A stretch of 64,000 nt of DNA from Methylobacterium oryzihabitans (GCF_004004555.2 NZ_SACP01000025.1:1-64000); one strand, 5' to 3'; positions 42,170 through 50,349 are shown, counted from the stretch's first letter. Program-made: numbers and translations. The notes: generated by a model not told the origin, from the sequence alone.

Positions 42170-43267
42170 TCAGGCCGCCGGAGCCTGCGGGAAGGCCCGC
42201 AGCGCCCCGGGCGGCAGCGCCACGTAGAGGGACTGTCCCTCGGCGAGCCGCAGGTCGCCGAACAGGTTGGCCGAGACGTCGGCGACGAGGCTGCCGCCGA
42301 GGTCGCGGCGCGGCTCCAGCCGCGCCCGGTAGAAGGAGCCGAGGAATTCGAGGCTCTTCACCCGCACCTCGACGGCGTTGACGTCGCCGGCGGAGACGCC
42401 CCCGATCCGGATCTCCTCCGGCCGGAAGCCGAGGCGCACGGGGCTGCCCGGCAGGAAGCCGCGCCCGCCCTCGCAGACGAGATCGACGCTGCCGACCCGC
42501 AGCGCCTGCGACGGCGAGACCGTCCCGTCGAGGAAGGTCATCGCCCCGATGAAGTCGGCGACGAAGGCGGTCGCCGGGTTGCGGTAGATCGCCTCCGGCG
42601 TGCCGACCTGCTCGATCCGGCCGTGGTTCATCACCACGACGCTATCGGCCATCGCCAGCGCCTCCTCCTGATCGTGGGTGACCATGATCGTGGTGAGGCC
42701 GAGGCGCTTCTGGAGGGCGCGGATCTCCTCGCGCAGGCGGAGGCGGACCTTGGCGTCGAGGGCCGAGAGCGGCTCGTCGAGCAGCAGCAGCGAGGGCGAG
42801 GTGGCCAGCGCGCGGGCCAGGGCGATGCGCTGCTGCTGGCCGCCCGAGAGCTGGACCGGGTACTTCGCCGCCTGATCCGGCAGGCCGACGAGGGCCAGCA
42901 GCTCGGCGACGCGGGCCTTGATCCGGTCGCGCGTCATCCGGCGGTTGACGAGCCCGTAGGCGACGTTGTCGGCGACCGTGAGGTTGGGGAACAGGGCGTA
43001 GGACTGGAAGACGATGCCGAAATCCCGCTCCGCCGGCGGCGCCTTCGAGACGTCGACGCCGCCCATCGCGATGCGGCCCGCATCCTGGCGGTCGAGGCCC
43101 GCGACGATGCGCAGGAGGGTGGTCTTGCCGCAGCCGGAGGGGCCGAGGAAGCACACGAAGGCGCCGCGCGGGATCGTGAGATCGATCCGGTCCAGGGCCG
43201 TGAAGCTGCCGTAGGTCTTCGAGAGGCCCTGGATGGTCAGGAACGGTGCGGGATCGGATCTCGTCAT
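42170..43267 (-). CDS. phnT: AEP ABC transporter ATP-binding protein
   Basis: The protein has 365 residues. The ABC domain has Walker A GPSGCGKTTLLRI, Q-loop VFQSYALFPNLTVADNV, signature LSGGQQQRIALARAL, Walker B LLLLDEPLSALD and His in VTHDQEEAL. The C-terminal TOBE region (about 245-360) is typical of PotA/FbpC/PhnT importers. The start ATG at 43267 (MTRSDPAPFLTIQGLSKTYG) is the family start; the frame stays open upstream only because the family B repeat has no stop in it. It powers the fused permease next door. Substrate assignment rests on the phn neighbours. Confidence 0.88.
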   Translation of the reverse strand: MTRSDPAPFLTIQGLSKTYGSFTALDRIDLTIPRGAFVCFLGPSGCGKTTLLRIVAGLDRQDAGRIAMGGVDVSKAPPAERDFGIVFQSYALFPNLTVADNVAYGLVNRRMTRDRIKARVAELLALVGLPDQAAKYPVQLSGGQQQRIALARALATSPSLLLLDEPLSALDAKVRLRLREEIRALQKRLGLTTIMVTHDQEEALAMADSVVVMNHGRIEQVGTPEAIYRNPATAFVADFIGAMTFLDGTVSPSQALRVGSVDLVCEGGRGFLPGSPVRLGFRPEEIRIGGVSAGDVNAVEVRVKSLEFLGSFYRARLEPRRDLGGSLVADVSANLFGDLRLAEGQSLYVALPPGALRAFPQAPAA

Positions 43268-43302
43268 GCCAGTCTCGCTCCTCGACGTGTCGCGCCTCGC
43301 CC

Positions 43303-43485
43303 AGGGCCATCGCTGAAGCGATGGCCCTGGCTTCTTGCTTGGCCTCAAGCGCCGGCGTTCGCGTCCGCTCACTCGGCTTTCGCTCCGCTCGACGTTCGAG
43401 GGGACCTTCGTCCCCTCGAACCCGCTCCGCGGGGCGCTCCTCGCGCCCGCCATGGAGCGTCGCCCTGCGGGCGACCCCAGGGCCC
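43303..43485. repeat. Family B repeat within the phn operon
   Basis: This copy begins GGGCCATCGCTGAAGCGATG and shows TTGCTTGGCCTCAAGCGCCG, TCGAGGGGACCTTCGTCCCC, GGGCGCTCCTCGCGCCCGCC and CGTCGCCCTGCGGGCGACCC. It fills the space between phnS and phnT, ending four bases before the phnS stop. Its hairpins could lower expression of the transporter ATPase and permease relative to the binding protein. Confidence 0.78.
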
Positions 43486-43488
43486 GTG

Positions 43489-44508
43489 CTATTTCTTGGC
43501 GGCGGCCTTCGATTCGTAGCGGCGCGACCACTCGGCCAGGATGCGGTCGCGGTTCTCGGCCATCCAGCCGAGGTCGTTCTTGATCATCCCCGCCTCGGCA
43601 TTGGGCGGGTAGTTGGCTGGTGCGCTCGAAACGCCCGGATAGGCGACGATCGCGTAGCTCCTGGCGTAGAGTTCGCTCGCGGCCCTGGTGGCCCCCCAGT
43701 CGGCGACCTTCTGGGCGACGGCGAGGTTCTTCGTGCCCGCCACCACCGCCATGGCCTCCTCCTCCCAGCCGGTGCCGTCGGCGGGCACGATGACCTCGAT
43801 CGGGGCGCCCTTGCTCTTCTCGGAGGCGCCGCGCATGTCGAGGGAAAGGCCCGCGGTCCGCTCGCCCCGGGCGGCCTGGACGCAGGGCGCCGAGCCCGAA
43901 TGCAGGTAGGCCGCGATGGTGTCGTGGAGCCGGTCCATGAAGGCCCAGCCCTTCTCCTCGCCCATGCTCTGGAGCCAGCCGGCCACCATCAGGTAGCCGG
44001 TGCCCGACGAGGCGGGATGGGGCATCACGACCTTGCCCTTGAGGCCGGGCTGGAGCAGGTCCTCCCAGCGCTGGGGCGTCTTCACGCCGTCGCGGGAGGC
44101 TTCCGCCGTGTTGAAGCAGACGACGCCGAGATAGGCGTCCATGCCGGTCCAGGTATAGGGCGGCTTCGGGTCGCGGAACGCCTCCTTGAGGGCGTCGGCG
44201 CCGGCCGGCTTGTAGGGGGCCAGCAGGTTGAGCGTCTCGAACATCAGCAGGCTCGACGCGGCGAGCCCGATCACCATGTCGGCGCGGGGATTGTCCTTCT
44301 CGGCCAGGAACCGGGCGGTGATGACGCCGGTCGAATCGCGCACCCAGACCACCTCGGCCTCCGGCACCGCCTTCTCGATGGCCGCCTTGAACGGACCGAG
44401 CTGGTCGTTCTCCAGCGCGGTGTAGATCGTGAGCTTCGTCCGCTCGGCCGCCTGTGCCGCCGACATGCCCAGGGCGAGGGCGAGGGCAAGGATCGAGACG
44501 AGTCTCAT
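43489..44508 (-). CDS. phnS: AEP ABC transporter periplasmic binding protein
   Basis: This 339-residue, Sec-exported binding protein (signal RLVSILALALALGMSAAQAA) is of the iron/thiamine/AEP group (SBP_bac_6-like). Diagnostic segments are LTIYTALENDQLGPFKAAIE, FLAEKDNPRADMVIGLAASS, HPASSGTGYLMVAGWLQSMG and SYAIVAYPGVSSAPANYPPN. It should capture 2-aminoethylphosphonate in the periplasm for the fused permease. It is the first transporter gene. The ATG at 44508 gives the signal peptide. An AT-rich direct repeat (TAGTTTTT) lies about 90-120 bases upstream. Confidence 0.88.
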   Translation of the reverse strand: MRLVSILALALALGMSAAQAAERTKLTIYTALENDQLGPFKAAIEKAVPEAEVVWVRDSTGVITARFLAEKDNPRADMVIGLAASSLLMFETLNLLAPYKPAGADALKEAFRDPKPPYTWTGMDAYLGVVCFNTAEASRDGVKTPQRWEDLLQPGLKGKVVMPHPASSGTGYLMVAGWLQSMGEEKGWAFMDRLHDTIAAYLHSGSAPCVQAARGERTAGLSLDMRGASEKSKGAPIEVIVPADGTGWEEEAMAVVAGTKNLAVAQKVADWGATRAASELYARSYAIVAYPGVSSAPANYPPNAEAGMIKNDLGWMAENRDRILAEWSRRYESKAAAKK

Positions 44509-44595
44509 GCGCGGGGCTCCGGTAGCGGACGGCACCGGGCGCTTGCAGCTCCGGCGGTTCGACAATAGACGGGCGGCGCCTCCCGGCAGCAAGTT

Positions 44596-44626
44596 CTTAG
44601 TTTTTGCAGTATTGCCTAGTTTTTTG
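44596..44626. promoter_or_regulatory. TAGTTTTT direct repeat upstream of phnS
   Basis: CTTAGTTTTTG (44596-44606) and CCTAGTTTTTTG (44615-44626) are directly repeated with 19 bases between equivalent positions, about two helical turns, in an otherwise GC-rich region 90-120 bases before phnS. It could be an operator for the LysR or DeoR regulator, or part of the phnS promoter. No assignment is proven. Confidence 0.4.
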
Positions 44627-44737
44627 GCGCTATCGGCGCGGGGAATTCAGAAGTGTATCGAGCAAAGCCGCAGCGTGCGACCCGACGACGTCGGGTCGGC
44701 CGATTCGGCGGCGATGAGCGGGGCGGCGTCAGCAGCA

Positions 44738-44942
44738 GGGCAATCGCTTGAGAGCGATTGCCCTGGTTTTTTGCTTGGCCTCAGGCGCCGGCGTTCGCAT
44801 CCGCTCACTTGGCTTTCGCTTCGCTTACGCGTTCGAGCGGACATTCGTCCCCTCGAACCCGCTCCGCGAGGCGCTCTTCGCGCCCGCCATCGAGCGTCGC
44901 CCTGCGGGCGACCGCAGGACAATCGCTGAAGCGATTGGCCTG
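44738..44942. repeat. Family B repeat between phnX and phnS
   Basis: Starts GGCAATCGCTTGAGAGCGAT like the copy at 24717 and ends with a second short hairpin (CAATCGCTGAAGCGATTG) at 44923-44940, three bases before the phnX stop. It is nearly identical to the 24717 copy over most of its length. With the phnS promoter region it makes up the whole 44509-44945 gap. Confidence 0.8.
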
Positions 44943-44945
44943 GCG

Positions 44946-45773
44946 TCAGCAGGCCTGCGGCATGCGGCCGGCCGCGAGCAGCCCCTCGATATCGGCGATC
45001 ACGCCGGGCAGGTCGGCGATGGTGTCGACGAGGAAGTGCGGCCGCGACGCGGCGAACAGCGCCTTGATCCGCTCGCGCTCGGCGGCGAGCCGATCGGCCG
45101 GGAGCGCCCTGAACGCCTCGTAGCTCAGGCCCATCGCGTTGCCCGAGCAGGTGAGCGCCACGGTCCACATCCCGGCCCTGCGACCCTCCAGGATGCCCGG
45201 CACGGTGTCGTCCACCTTCACGCAGGCGGCGACGTCACGGACGCCGAGCGCGATCACGTTGGCGAGCGCCTGGGCCGGGAACGGGCGCCCGTTCGGCACC
45301 TCGTCGGTGGCGACCACGTGGTCGGCCTCGTAGCCGTTGGTCCGCGCGAGCGCCACGACGCGCTCCATCACGCAGGCCGGGTAGCCCGAGCAGGAGCCGA
45401 TCCTGATCCCGCGGGCCCGCAAGGCGGCGATCGCGTCGAGGGCGCCCGGAATGATCCCGGAATGCTCGGCGATCTTCGCGATCTGCAGCGGCATGAAGCG
45501 CTCGTAGATCGCCGTCACGTCGGCATCGGTCGGCGTGCGGCCGAACCGCTCCGCGTAGCGCGCGGCGATCTGCGGCGCGTTGCAGAGCGTCCGGATGTGG
45601 TCCCACTTGCCCATGCCCATCGGCCCGCGCGCCTCCTCCAGGCTGACGGCGACGCCGAACTCGCCGAAGGCCTCGACGAAGATCTGGGTGGGGGCGAAGG
45701 ATCCGAAGTCGACGACGGTTCCGGCCCAGTCCAGGACCACCGCCTCGATCGATCGCGGGTTCTCGTAGCGCAT
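44946..45773 (-). CDS. phnX: Phosphonoacetaldehyde hydrolase
   Basis: This 275-residue HAD-superfamily enzyme cleaves the C-P bond of phosphonoacetaldehyde to acetaldehyde and phosphate. The HAD nucleophile is Asp15 in VVLDWAGTVVDFGSFAP, and the Schiff-base Lys is Lys56 in GPMGMGKWDHI, both diagnostic for PhnX rather than other HAD phosphatases. Downstream motifs IGSCSGYP and CVKVDDTVPGILEG complete the site. It acts directly after PhnW in AEP breakdown. The gap to phnW is 79 bases and holds a partial family A repeat. Confidence 0.95.
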   Translation of the reverse strand: MRYENPRSIEAVVLDWAGTVVDFGSFAPTQIFVEAFGEFGVAVSLEEARGPMGMGKWDHIRTLCNAPQIAARYAERFGRTPTDADVTAIYERFMPLQIAKIAEHSGIIPGALDAIAALRARGIRIGSCSGYPACVMERVVALARTNGYEADHVVATDEVPNGRPFPAQALANVIALGVRDVAACVKVDDTVPGILEGRRAGMWTVALTCSGNAMGLSYEAFRALPADRLAAERERIKALFAASRPHFLVDTIADLPGVIADIEGLLAAGRMPQAC

Positions 45774-45797
45774 GGCGGGCTCCCGGCTCGCGGTTCA

Positions 45798-45850
45798 TCC
45801 AATTTTCGATTGATCGCTTCGCGATGCCGACAACCGGCTTCGCTCAGGTG
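45798..45850. repeat. Partial family A repeat between phnW and phnX
   Basis: Only the module ATTTTCGATTGATCGCTTCG, then CGATG and CCGGCTTCGCTCAGGTG, is left, in inverted orientation. It is worn but recognisable by comparison with 49969-50028. Confidence 0.55.
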
Positions 45851-45852
45851 CC

Positions 45853-46962
45853 TCACAGGGTCTCGATTCCAAGCTCGCGAAAGGTTTCGGCCACCGCCGC
45901 GACGGCGCGCTCCATGTCGGCGGGCGTCACGGCCCCGATGCAGCCGACCCGGAAGGTCTCCACCCGGGTGAGCTTGCCCGGATAGAGGATGAAGCCCTTG
46001 TCGCGCACCGCCCCGTAGAAGTCGGCGAAGCGGTAGCGGCCGTCCCGCGGCGCGTGGAAGGTGACGATGATCGGCGCCTGGACCGCGGGGGCGAGGAAGC
46101 TGCGCAGGCCGAGCCGCCGCATGCCGGCGATCAGGGTCTCGCAGTTGCGGGCGTAGCGGGCGTGGCGGGCCGGCAGGCCGCCCTCGTCCTCGTATTGCCG
46201 CAGCGCCTCGTGCAGGGCCGCCACCACGTGGGTCGGCGGGGTGAAGCGCCACTGGCCGGTGCGCCGCAGGTAGAGGTGCTGGTCGCGCAGGTCGAGCGCC
46301 AGGGAGGCGGTGTTGCCCTCGGCCGCCAGCAGCGCCTCCTCCCGCGCCAGGACGAAGCCCATGCCCGGCACGCCCTCCAGGCCCTTGCCCGAGGCCGCGA
46401 TCAGCGCCTCGAAGGGCACGGTCCGGGCATCGATCGGCAGCGCGCCGAACGAACTCATCGCGTCGACGATCAGCCGGCGCCCGTGCCGGGCGACCACGGC
46501 GGCGATCTCGGGGAGCGGGTTGAGGATGCCGGTCGAGGTCTCGCAGTGGATCAGGCCGACATGGGTGATCGCGCGGTCCTCCTCGATCAGCCGGTCCACG
46601 GCCTCCGGCGTCGTCGGCACGTCCTCGGGCGTCTCGTGGACGCCGTGGGCGCGCCCGAGCCGCTCGCAGATCGTGGCGAGGCGCCGGCCGTAGGCGCCGT
46701 TGACGAGGACCAGCATCTTGCCGTCGCGCGGCACGAAGGTGCCGACCGCCGCCTCCACCGCGAAGGTGCCGCTCCCCTGGAGCGGCACGCAGACATGGCT
46801 GCCCGAGCCGTTCGCGATCGCCACGAGCGTGTCGCAGAGGCTGGCGGTGAGCCCGTTGAAGCTGCCGTCCCAGGAGCCCCAGTCGGTCAGCATCGCCTTG
46901 CGGGTTCGCTCGCTCGTCGTGAGCGGGCCGGGCGTCAGGAGGATGGGGGCGGAGGCGGCCAT
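45853..46962 (-). CDS. phnW: 2-aminoethylphosphonate:pyruvate aminotransferase
   Basis: This 369-residue class V PLP aminotransferase moves the amino group of AEP to pyruvate, giving phosphonoacetaldehyde and alanine. It starts MAASAPILLTPGPLTTSERT (the PhnW hallmark LLTPGPLTTS), with WGSWDGSF, CETSTGILNP, Asp167 in LIVDAMSSFGALPID, and the PLP Lys193 in AASGKGLEGVPGMGFV. It is the first gene of the minus-strand AEP run and divergent from the LysR gene. The ATG at 46962 was chosen over one 20 codons upstream, because the family begins there. Confidence 0.95.
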   Translation of the reverse strand: MAASAPILLTPGPLTTSERTRKAMLTDWGSWDGSFNGLTASLCDTLVAIANGSGSHVCVPLQGSGTFAVEAAVGTFVPRDGKMLVLVNGAYGRRLATICERLGRAHGVHETPEDVPTTPEAVDRLIEEDRAITHVGLIHCETSTGILNPLPEIAAVVARHGRRLIVDAMSSFGALPIDARTVPFEALIAASGKGLEGVPGMGFVLAREEALLAAEGNTASLALDLRDQHLYLRRTGQWRFTPPTHVVAALHEALRQYEDEGGLPARHARYARNCETLIAGMRRLGLRSFLAPAVQAPIIVTFHAPRDGRYRFADFYGAVRDKGFILYPGKLTRVETFRVGCIGAVTPADMERAVAAVAETFRELGIETL

Positions 46963-47023
46963 GATCGTCCTCGGTCGTCCGCGCCGGCGTCGCTGCGGAC
47001 GAGGGGATCTTGCGTTCGCCATT

Positions 47024-47062
47024 CCATCAGATCAAATCGGTTGTCATGATGCTTGCCATCAG
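47024..47062. promoter_or_regulatory. CCATCAG direct repeat in the phnW/LysR divergent promoter
   Basis: CCATCAG occurs at 47024-47030 and 47056-47062, and the stretch between is AT-rich (ATCAAATCGGTTGTCATGAT). LysR-type regulators usually bind such a divergent region beside their own gene, so this is the likely control site for phnW. No T-N11-A motif stands out clearly. Confidence 0.4.
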
Positions 47063-47080
47063 TCGCGCCGATGGATCGCC

Positions 47081-47962
47081 ATGAACCTGTTCCAGCTCCG
47101 CGCCTTCGACGCCGTCTCCCGGGAAGGCAGCTTCACCCGCGCGGCCAAGCGGCTCAGCATCAGCCAGCCGGCGGTGACCGGGCACGTGAAGGCCCTCGAG
47201 GAGCGCTACGACCTCGTCCTGTTCCGCCGCACCGCCCGCAGCGCCGAGCTGACGCCGCAGGGCGAGGCCCTGGCGGCCCTGACCCGGCCGCTGTTCGGGC
47301 TGGTCGAGCAGGCCGAGGACCTGCTGCTCGCCAACCGCGCGCTCCTCGCCGGGCGCATCGAGGTCGCCGCCGATTCGCCCCACGTCGTGATGCCGCTGCT
47401 GGCGCGTCTGCGCGCCCGGCATCCCGGGATCACCGTGGGCCTGAGCCTCGGCAACGCCGCCGAGACCTGCGAGGCCCTGCTGGCCGAGCGCGCGAGCATC
47501 GGCGTTGTGACGGAGGCCGAGCCGCGCGAGGAGCTCCACCTCGAGGACCTCGCGGTCTCGCATGTCTGGGCCGTGCTGCCGCGCGGCCACGCCCTCGCGA
47601 CGGGGGCGCCGATCGATCTCGCCGGGCTCGACGGCCAGCCGATGGTGCTGCGCGAGCCGTCCTCCGTCACCCGCCGGACCTTCGATGCCGCCTGCCGGGC
47701 CCGCGGCGTCGCGCCCGCCGTCCTGATGGAACTCGACAGCCGCGAGGCGGTGATCGAGGCCGTCGCCGCCGGGATCGGCATCGGCATCGTCTCCTCCCTC
47801 GAATGCGGCGAGGACGGGCGCATCCGCGCGGTCCCGATCACCGGAGCGGACCTGTCGAACCGCCACGCCATCGTGTGCCTCGCCCGCCGCCGCTCCCTGC
47901 GCCTGATCCGGGCCGTGCTGGATCTCGCCGCCGAGGGGCGTCCCGGCGGGGACGGGCGATGA
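47081..47962 (+). CDS. LysR-type regulator of the AEP cluster
   Basis: The protein has 293 residues. The N-terminal winged HTH is MNLFQLRAFDAVSREGSFTR then AAKRLSISQPAVTGHVKALE. The effector-binding domain runs from about 90 to 285 (GRIEVAADSPHVVMPLLARL). LysR proteins next to phnW are known to activate AEP genes in several proteobacteria. The divergent position here supports that role, with AEP or a derivative as probable inducer. The stop overlaps the DeoR start by four bases (ATGA). Confidence 0.9.
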   Translation: MNLFQLRAFDAVSREGSFTRAAKRLSISQPAVTGHVKALEERYDLVLFRRTARSAELTPQGEALAALTRPLFGLVEQAEDLLLANRALLAGRIEVAADSPHVVMPLLARLRARHPGITVGLSLGNAAETCEALLAERASIGVVTEAEPREELHLEDLAVSHVWAVLPRGHALATGAPIDLAGLDGQPMVLREPSSVTRRTFDAACRARGVAPAVLMELDSREAVIEAVAAGIGIGIVSSLECGEDGRIRAVPITGADLSNRHAIVCLARRRSLRLIRAVLDLAAEGRPGGDGR

Positions 47963-48750
47963 GCGCCCCGTCCGCCCGCGCCATCGCGGCGCGCCGGCAC
48001 GGCGAGATCCTGAGGCGGCTCGCCGAGGACGGGCATATCAGCGTCGAGGAGATGGCGGCCCGCTTCTCGGTCTCGCGCGAGACCATCCGGCGCGACCTCA
48101 AGGCGCTGGCCGGGCGCGGGCAGCTCGCGATCGTGCACGGAGGGGCGACCCGCCGCGCCGACGAGCCGGCGCTCGCCGTGCGCCGGGAGGACAACCCGGC
48201 CGGAAAGGCGGCGATCGGCCGGGCGGCGGCCGGCCTCGTCGAGGACGGCATGGTGGTGCTGCTCGATTCCGGCTCGACCACGCTGGCGGTCGCGCAGGCG
48301 CTCGCCGCCCCCGACCGGGCCCCCTGGCAGGGCCTGACGGTGTGCACCAACAGCCTGTCGATCGGCCTCGTGCTGTGCCGGGTGCCGGGCATCCGGCTGC
48401 ACCTGCTCGGCGGCGAGGTCAACGGCGCGGACGAGGCGGCCTTCGGCACCGAGGGTATCGCCGCGCTCGCGCGCTTTCGCGCCGACCTCGCCTTCATCGG
48501 GGTCGGCGGCGTCTCCGATTCCGGCGACCTCACCGATTTCGCGGTCCTGCCGACGCAACTGCGCGCGGCGATGCTCGGTGCGGCCGCGCGCGGCTTCGTC
48601 GTCGTCGACCGCACGAAGTTCGGCCGCCTGACCCCGATCCGCCTGCACCCCGTCCCGGCCGGCACGCGCCTCGTCGTCGATGCCGCGCCGCCCGTCGCCA
48701 TGGAACAGGCGCTGGCGGCGCGGGGCATCGGGCTCGTCGTCGCGCCTTGA
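47959..48750 (+). CDS. DeoR-family transcriptional regulator
   Basis: The protein has 263 residues. The DeoR HTH is RHGEILRRLAEDGHISVEEM then AARFSVSRETIRRDLKALAG. The sugar-phosphate-isomerase-like sensor domain has AGLVEDGMVVLLDSGSTTLA, TVCTNSLSI and FIGVGGVSDSG. Members sense phosphorylated small molecules and usually repress. It is coupled to the LysR gene by a four-base overlap. A T-rich repeat, CTTTTTGTGGTTTTGTGTT, lies directly after its stop and before the small ORF/EamA unit, a candidate operator. Confidence 0.9.
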   Translation: MSAPSARAIAARRHGEILRRLAEDGHISVEEMAARFSVSRETIRRDLKALAGRGQLAIVHGGATRRADEPALAVRREDNPAGKAAIGRAAAGLVEDGMVVLLDSGSTTLAVAQALAAPDRAPWQGLTVCTNSLSIGLVLCRVPGIRLHLLGGEVNGADEAAFGTEGIAALARFRADLAFIGVGGVSDSGDLTDFAVLPTQLRAAMLGAAARGFVVVDRTKFGRLTPIRLHPVPAGTRLVVDAAPPVAMEQALAARGIGLVVAP

Positions 48751-48825
48751 TGTGGCTTTTTGTGGTTTTGTGTTGCTCTCTGCGGCGTCTCCACGCTAGA
48801 TGAGGGCGCAGGCAGGAGCGCCGCG

Positions 48826-49125
48826 ATGACCGACACCGCTGTCCCGACCCAGGCCCGGACCTGCGATCCGCCCGGCGAAGCCGTGGCCCGGGGCGGCGAG
48901 CCGATCCTGCGTGATGCGAGATCCGGACGCTCACGTCCGGATCTCGCATCACCCGCCCGCGCGGCGCTTGAGCGAAGCCGAAATCCGCATCGCGAAAGCG
49001 ACCGGGTGCGGTCGCCGGAAGCGATCAATCGGATTTCGTGTGACGGCTCCGCGATCGATCTCGCCGGGCCGTGCCTGGCGGCCCGCCTCCTGACGGGGGC
49101 GGCCGGCGCCGCGCGGGCCGCATGA
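48826..49125 (+). CDS. Small ORF coupled to the EamA gene, with a family A repeat inside
   Basis: This 99-residue frame starts MTDTAVPTQARTCDPPGEAV with a CAGGAG site 9 bases ahead. Its stop overlaps the EamA start by four bases (ATGA). A complete family A repeat (48911-49046) lies inside and keeps the frame open. Without it the product would be about 56 residues: MTDT...GGEPILRD joined to SAIDLAGPCLAARLLTGAAG. No known domain. The coupling suggests it is translated. It could be the split remnant of an older gene. Confidence 0.4.
   Translation: MTDTAVPTQARTCDPPGEAVARGGEPILRDARSGRSRPDLASPARAALERSRNPHRESDRVRSPEAINRISCDGSAIDLAGPCLAARLLTGAAGAARAA
48911..49046. repeat. Family A repeat inside a small ORF
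   Basis: The first hairpin has a 19-bp perfect stem (48911-48929 with 48934-48952, GTGATGCGAGATCCGGACG) and loop CTCA. Then CCCGCCCGCGCGGCGCTTGA, GCGAAGCCGAAATCCGCATC and a second hairpin ending CAATCGGATTTCGTGTGA. Its stem differs in sequence from the other copies but keeps perfect pairing, which argues for selection on structure. Confidence 0.8.
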
Positions 49126-49961
49126 GCGCGTCCGTCTTCGCCGCGGTGCTCGCCGCGGCCTGCATGCATGCGGGCTGGAACGCGCTGGTCAAGCTGCGCC
49201 TGGAGCCCCTCCTCACCATGGCGCTCATCACCGCCTCGGCGGGGGTGATCGCGCTGCCGGCGCTCGCCTGGCTCGGGCCGCCCCCGCTCGCGGCCTGGCC
49301 CTGGCTGCTCGGCTCGATCGTCCTGCATCTCGGCTACTACGTCGCCCTGACGGAGGCCTACCGGCAGGCCGACATGGGGCAGGTCTACCCGGTCGCCCGC
49401 GGCAGCGCGCCGCTGCTCACGACCCTCGCCTCCCTGGTCGTGCTGGGCGAGCCGGTGGCGCCCCTCGCGGCCGGCGGCGTCGCGATCCTGTGCCTCGGCG
49501 TCGGGCTGATGGCCTTCGGCAGCCGCAGCGGCCGTCTCGGGCCGCGGGCGCTCGCCTGGGCCGGCCTCACCGCGCTCATGATCTGCGGCTACACCCTGGT
49601 CGACGGCCTCGGCGCACGGGCCGCCGGCGACGCGCACGCCTACTCGGCCGCCCTCTTCGTGGTGGACGGCATCCCGCTCGCCGCCTTCGTGCTGTGGCGC
49701 CGGGGCGCGGGCGTCCTGCGCCAGATCCGGGGCGTCGCCCTGCCGGGCCTCGTCGGCGGGCTGTTCTCTCTCGGCTCCTACTGGATCGCGATCTGGGCGA
49801 TGACGGTCGCCCCGATCCCCCTGGTGGCGGCCTTGCGCGAGACCAGCGTGCTCGTGGCGGCGCTGATCTCGGTGACGATCCTCAAGGAGCCGCTTCTCGC
49901 CGGCCGCGCCGTGGCGGCGGTGGTCATCCTCGCCGGCATCGCCGCCATGCGCCTCGGCTGA
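49122..49961 (+). CDS. EamA/DMT-family transporter
   Basis: The protein has 279 residues with ten predicted membrane helices in two EamA halves (for example VFAAVLAAACMHAGWNALVK, PLLTTLASLVVLGEPVAPLA, GYTLVDGLGARAAG, PLVAALRETSVLVAALISVT). DMT-family members export or import small metabolites. It is translationally coupled to the preceding small ORF and downstream of LysR/DeoR, so it may belong to the AEP regulon, exporting or importing an aminophosphonate or a by-product. Substrate cannot be read from sequence. Confidence 0.88.
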   Translation: MSASVFAAVLAAACMHAGWNALVKLRLEPLLTMALITASAGVIALPALAWLGPPPLAAWPWLLGSIVLHLGYYVALTEAYRQADMGQVYPVARGSAPLLTTLASLVVLGEPVAPLAAGGVAILCLGVGLMAFGSRSGRLGPRALAWAGLTALMICGYTLVDGLGARAAGDAHAYSAALFVVDGIPLAAFVLWRRGAGVLRQIRGVALPGLVGGLFSLGSYWIAIWAMTVAPIPLVAALRETSVLVAALISVTILKEPLLAGRAVAAVVILAGIAAMRLG

Positions 49962-49968
49962 TGCGGAC

Positions 49969-50028
49969 GATCATACGATTTTCGATTGATCGCTTCGCGA
50001 TGCGATCAATCGGATTTCGTATCACGCC
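49969..50028. repeat. Short family A repeat
   Basis: ATCATACGATTTTCGATTGA, then TCGCTTCGCGATGCGATCAATCGGATTTCGTATCA: only the second hairpin module is present. It sits between the convergent EamA and Rieske genes, where it can act as a terminator, and overlaps the Rieske stop by a few bases. Confidence 0.7.
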
Positions 50029-50349
50029 AGGCTCCCGTCCAGCGTGAGCCACAGCCCGCCGGCCTCGACCTCGACGGGAAACAGCCGCAGGGCGCGGAAC
50101 GACCAGCCCGGCGAGACCGATCCGTCGTGCAGGTCGAAGGAGGCGAGGTGGCGCGGGCAGCGCAGCCGTCCGCCGGCGCAGTGGCCGAGGGACAGGTCGG
50201 CGCCCTCGTGCGGGCAGGCCCGCTCCGCGGCGACGATCCGCCCGGCGTCGCGCACCAGGACCAGATGGTGCCGGCCCGCCACGACCGGCACCACGGTCCG
50301 GTCGCCCAGGAGGTCCGGCGGGCCGAGGCGGATCCGCCCGGGCCGCGCC

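Noticed and set aside
42170..43531. 453-residue version of the AEP ATPase with an N-terminal extension
   Set aside because: The extra residues are translated family B repeat. The family N-terminus begins at 43267.
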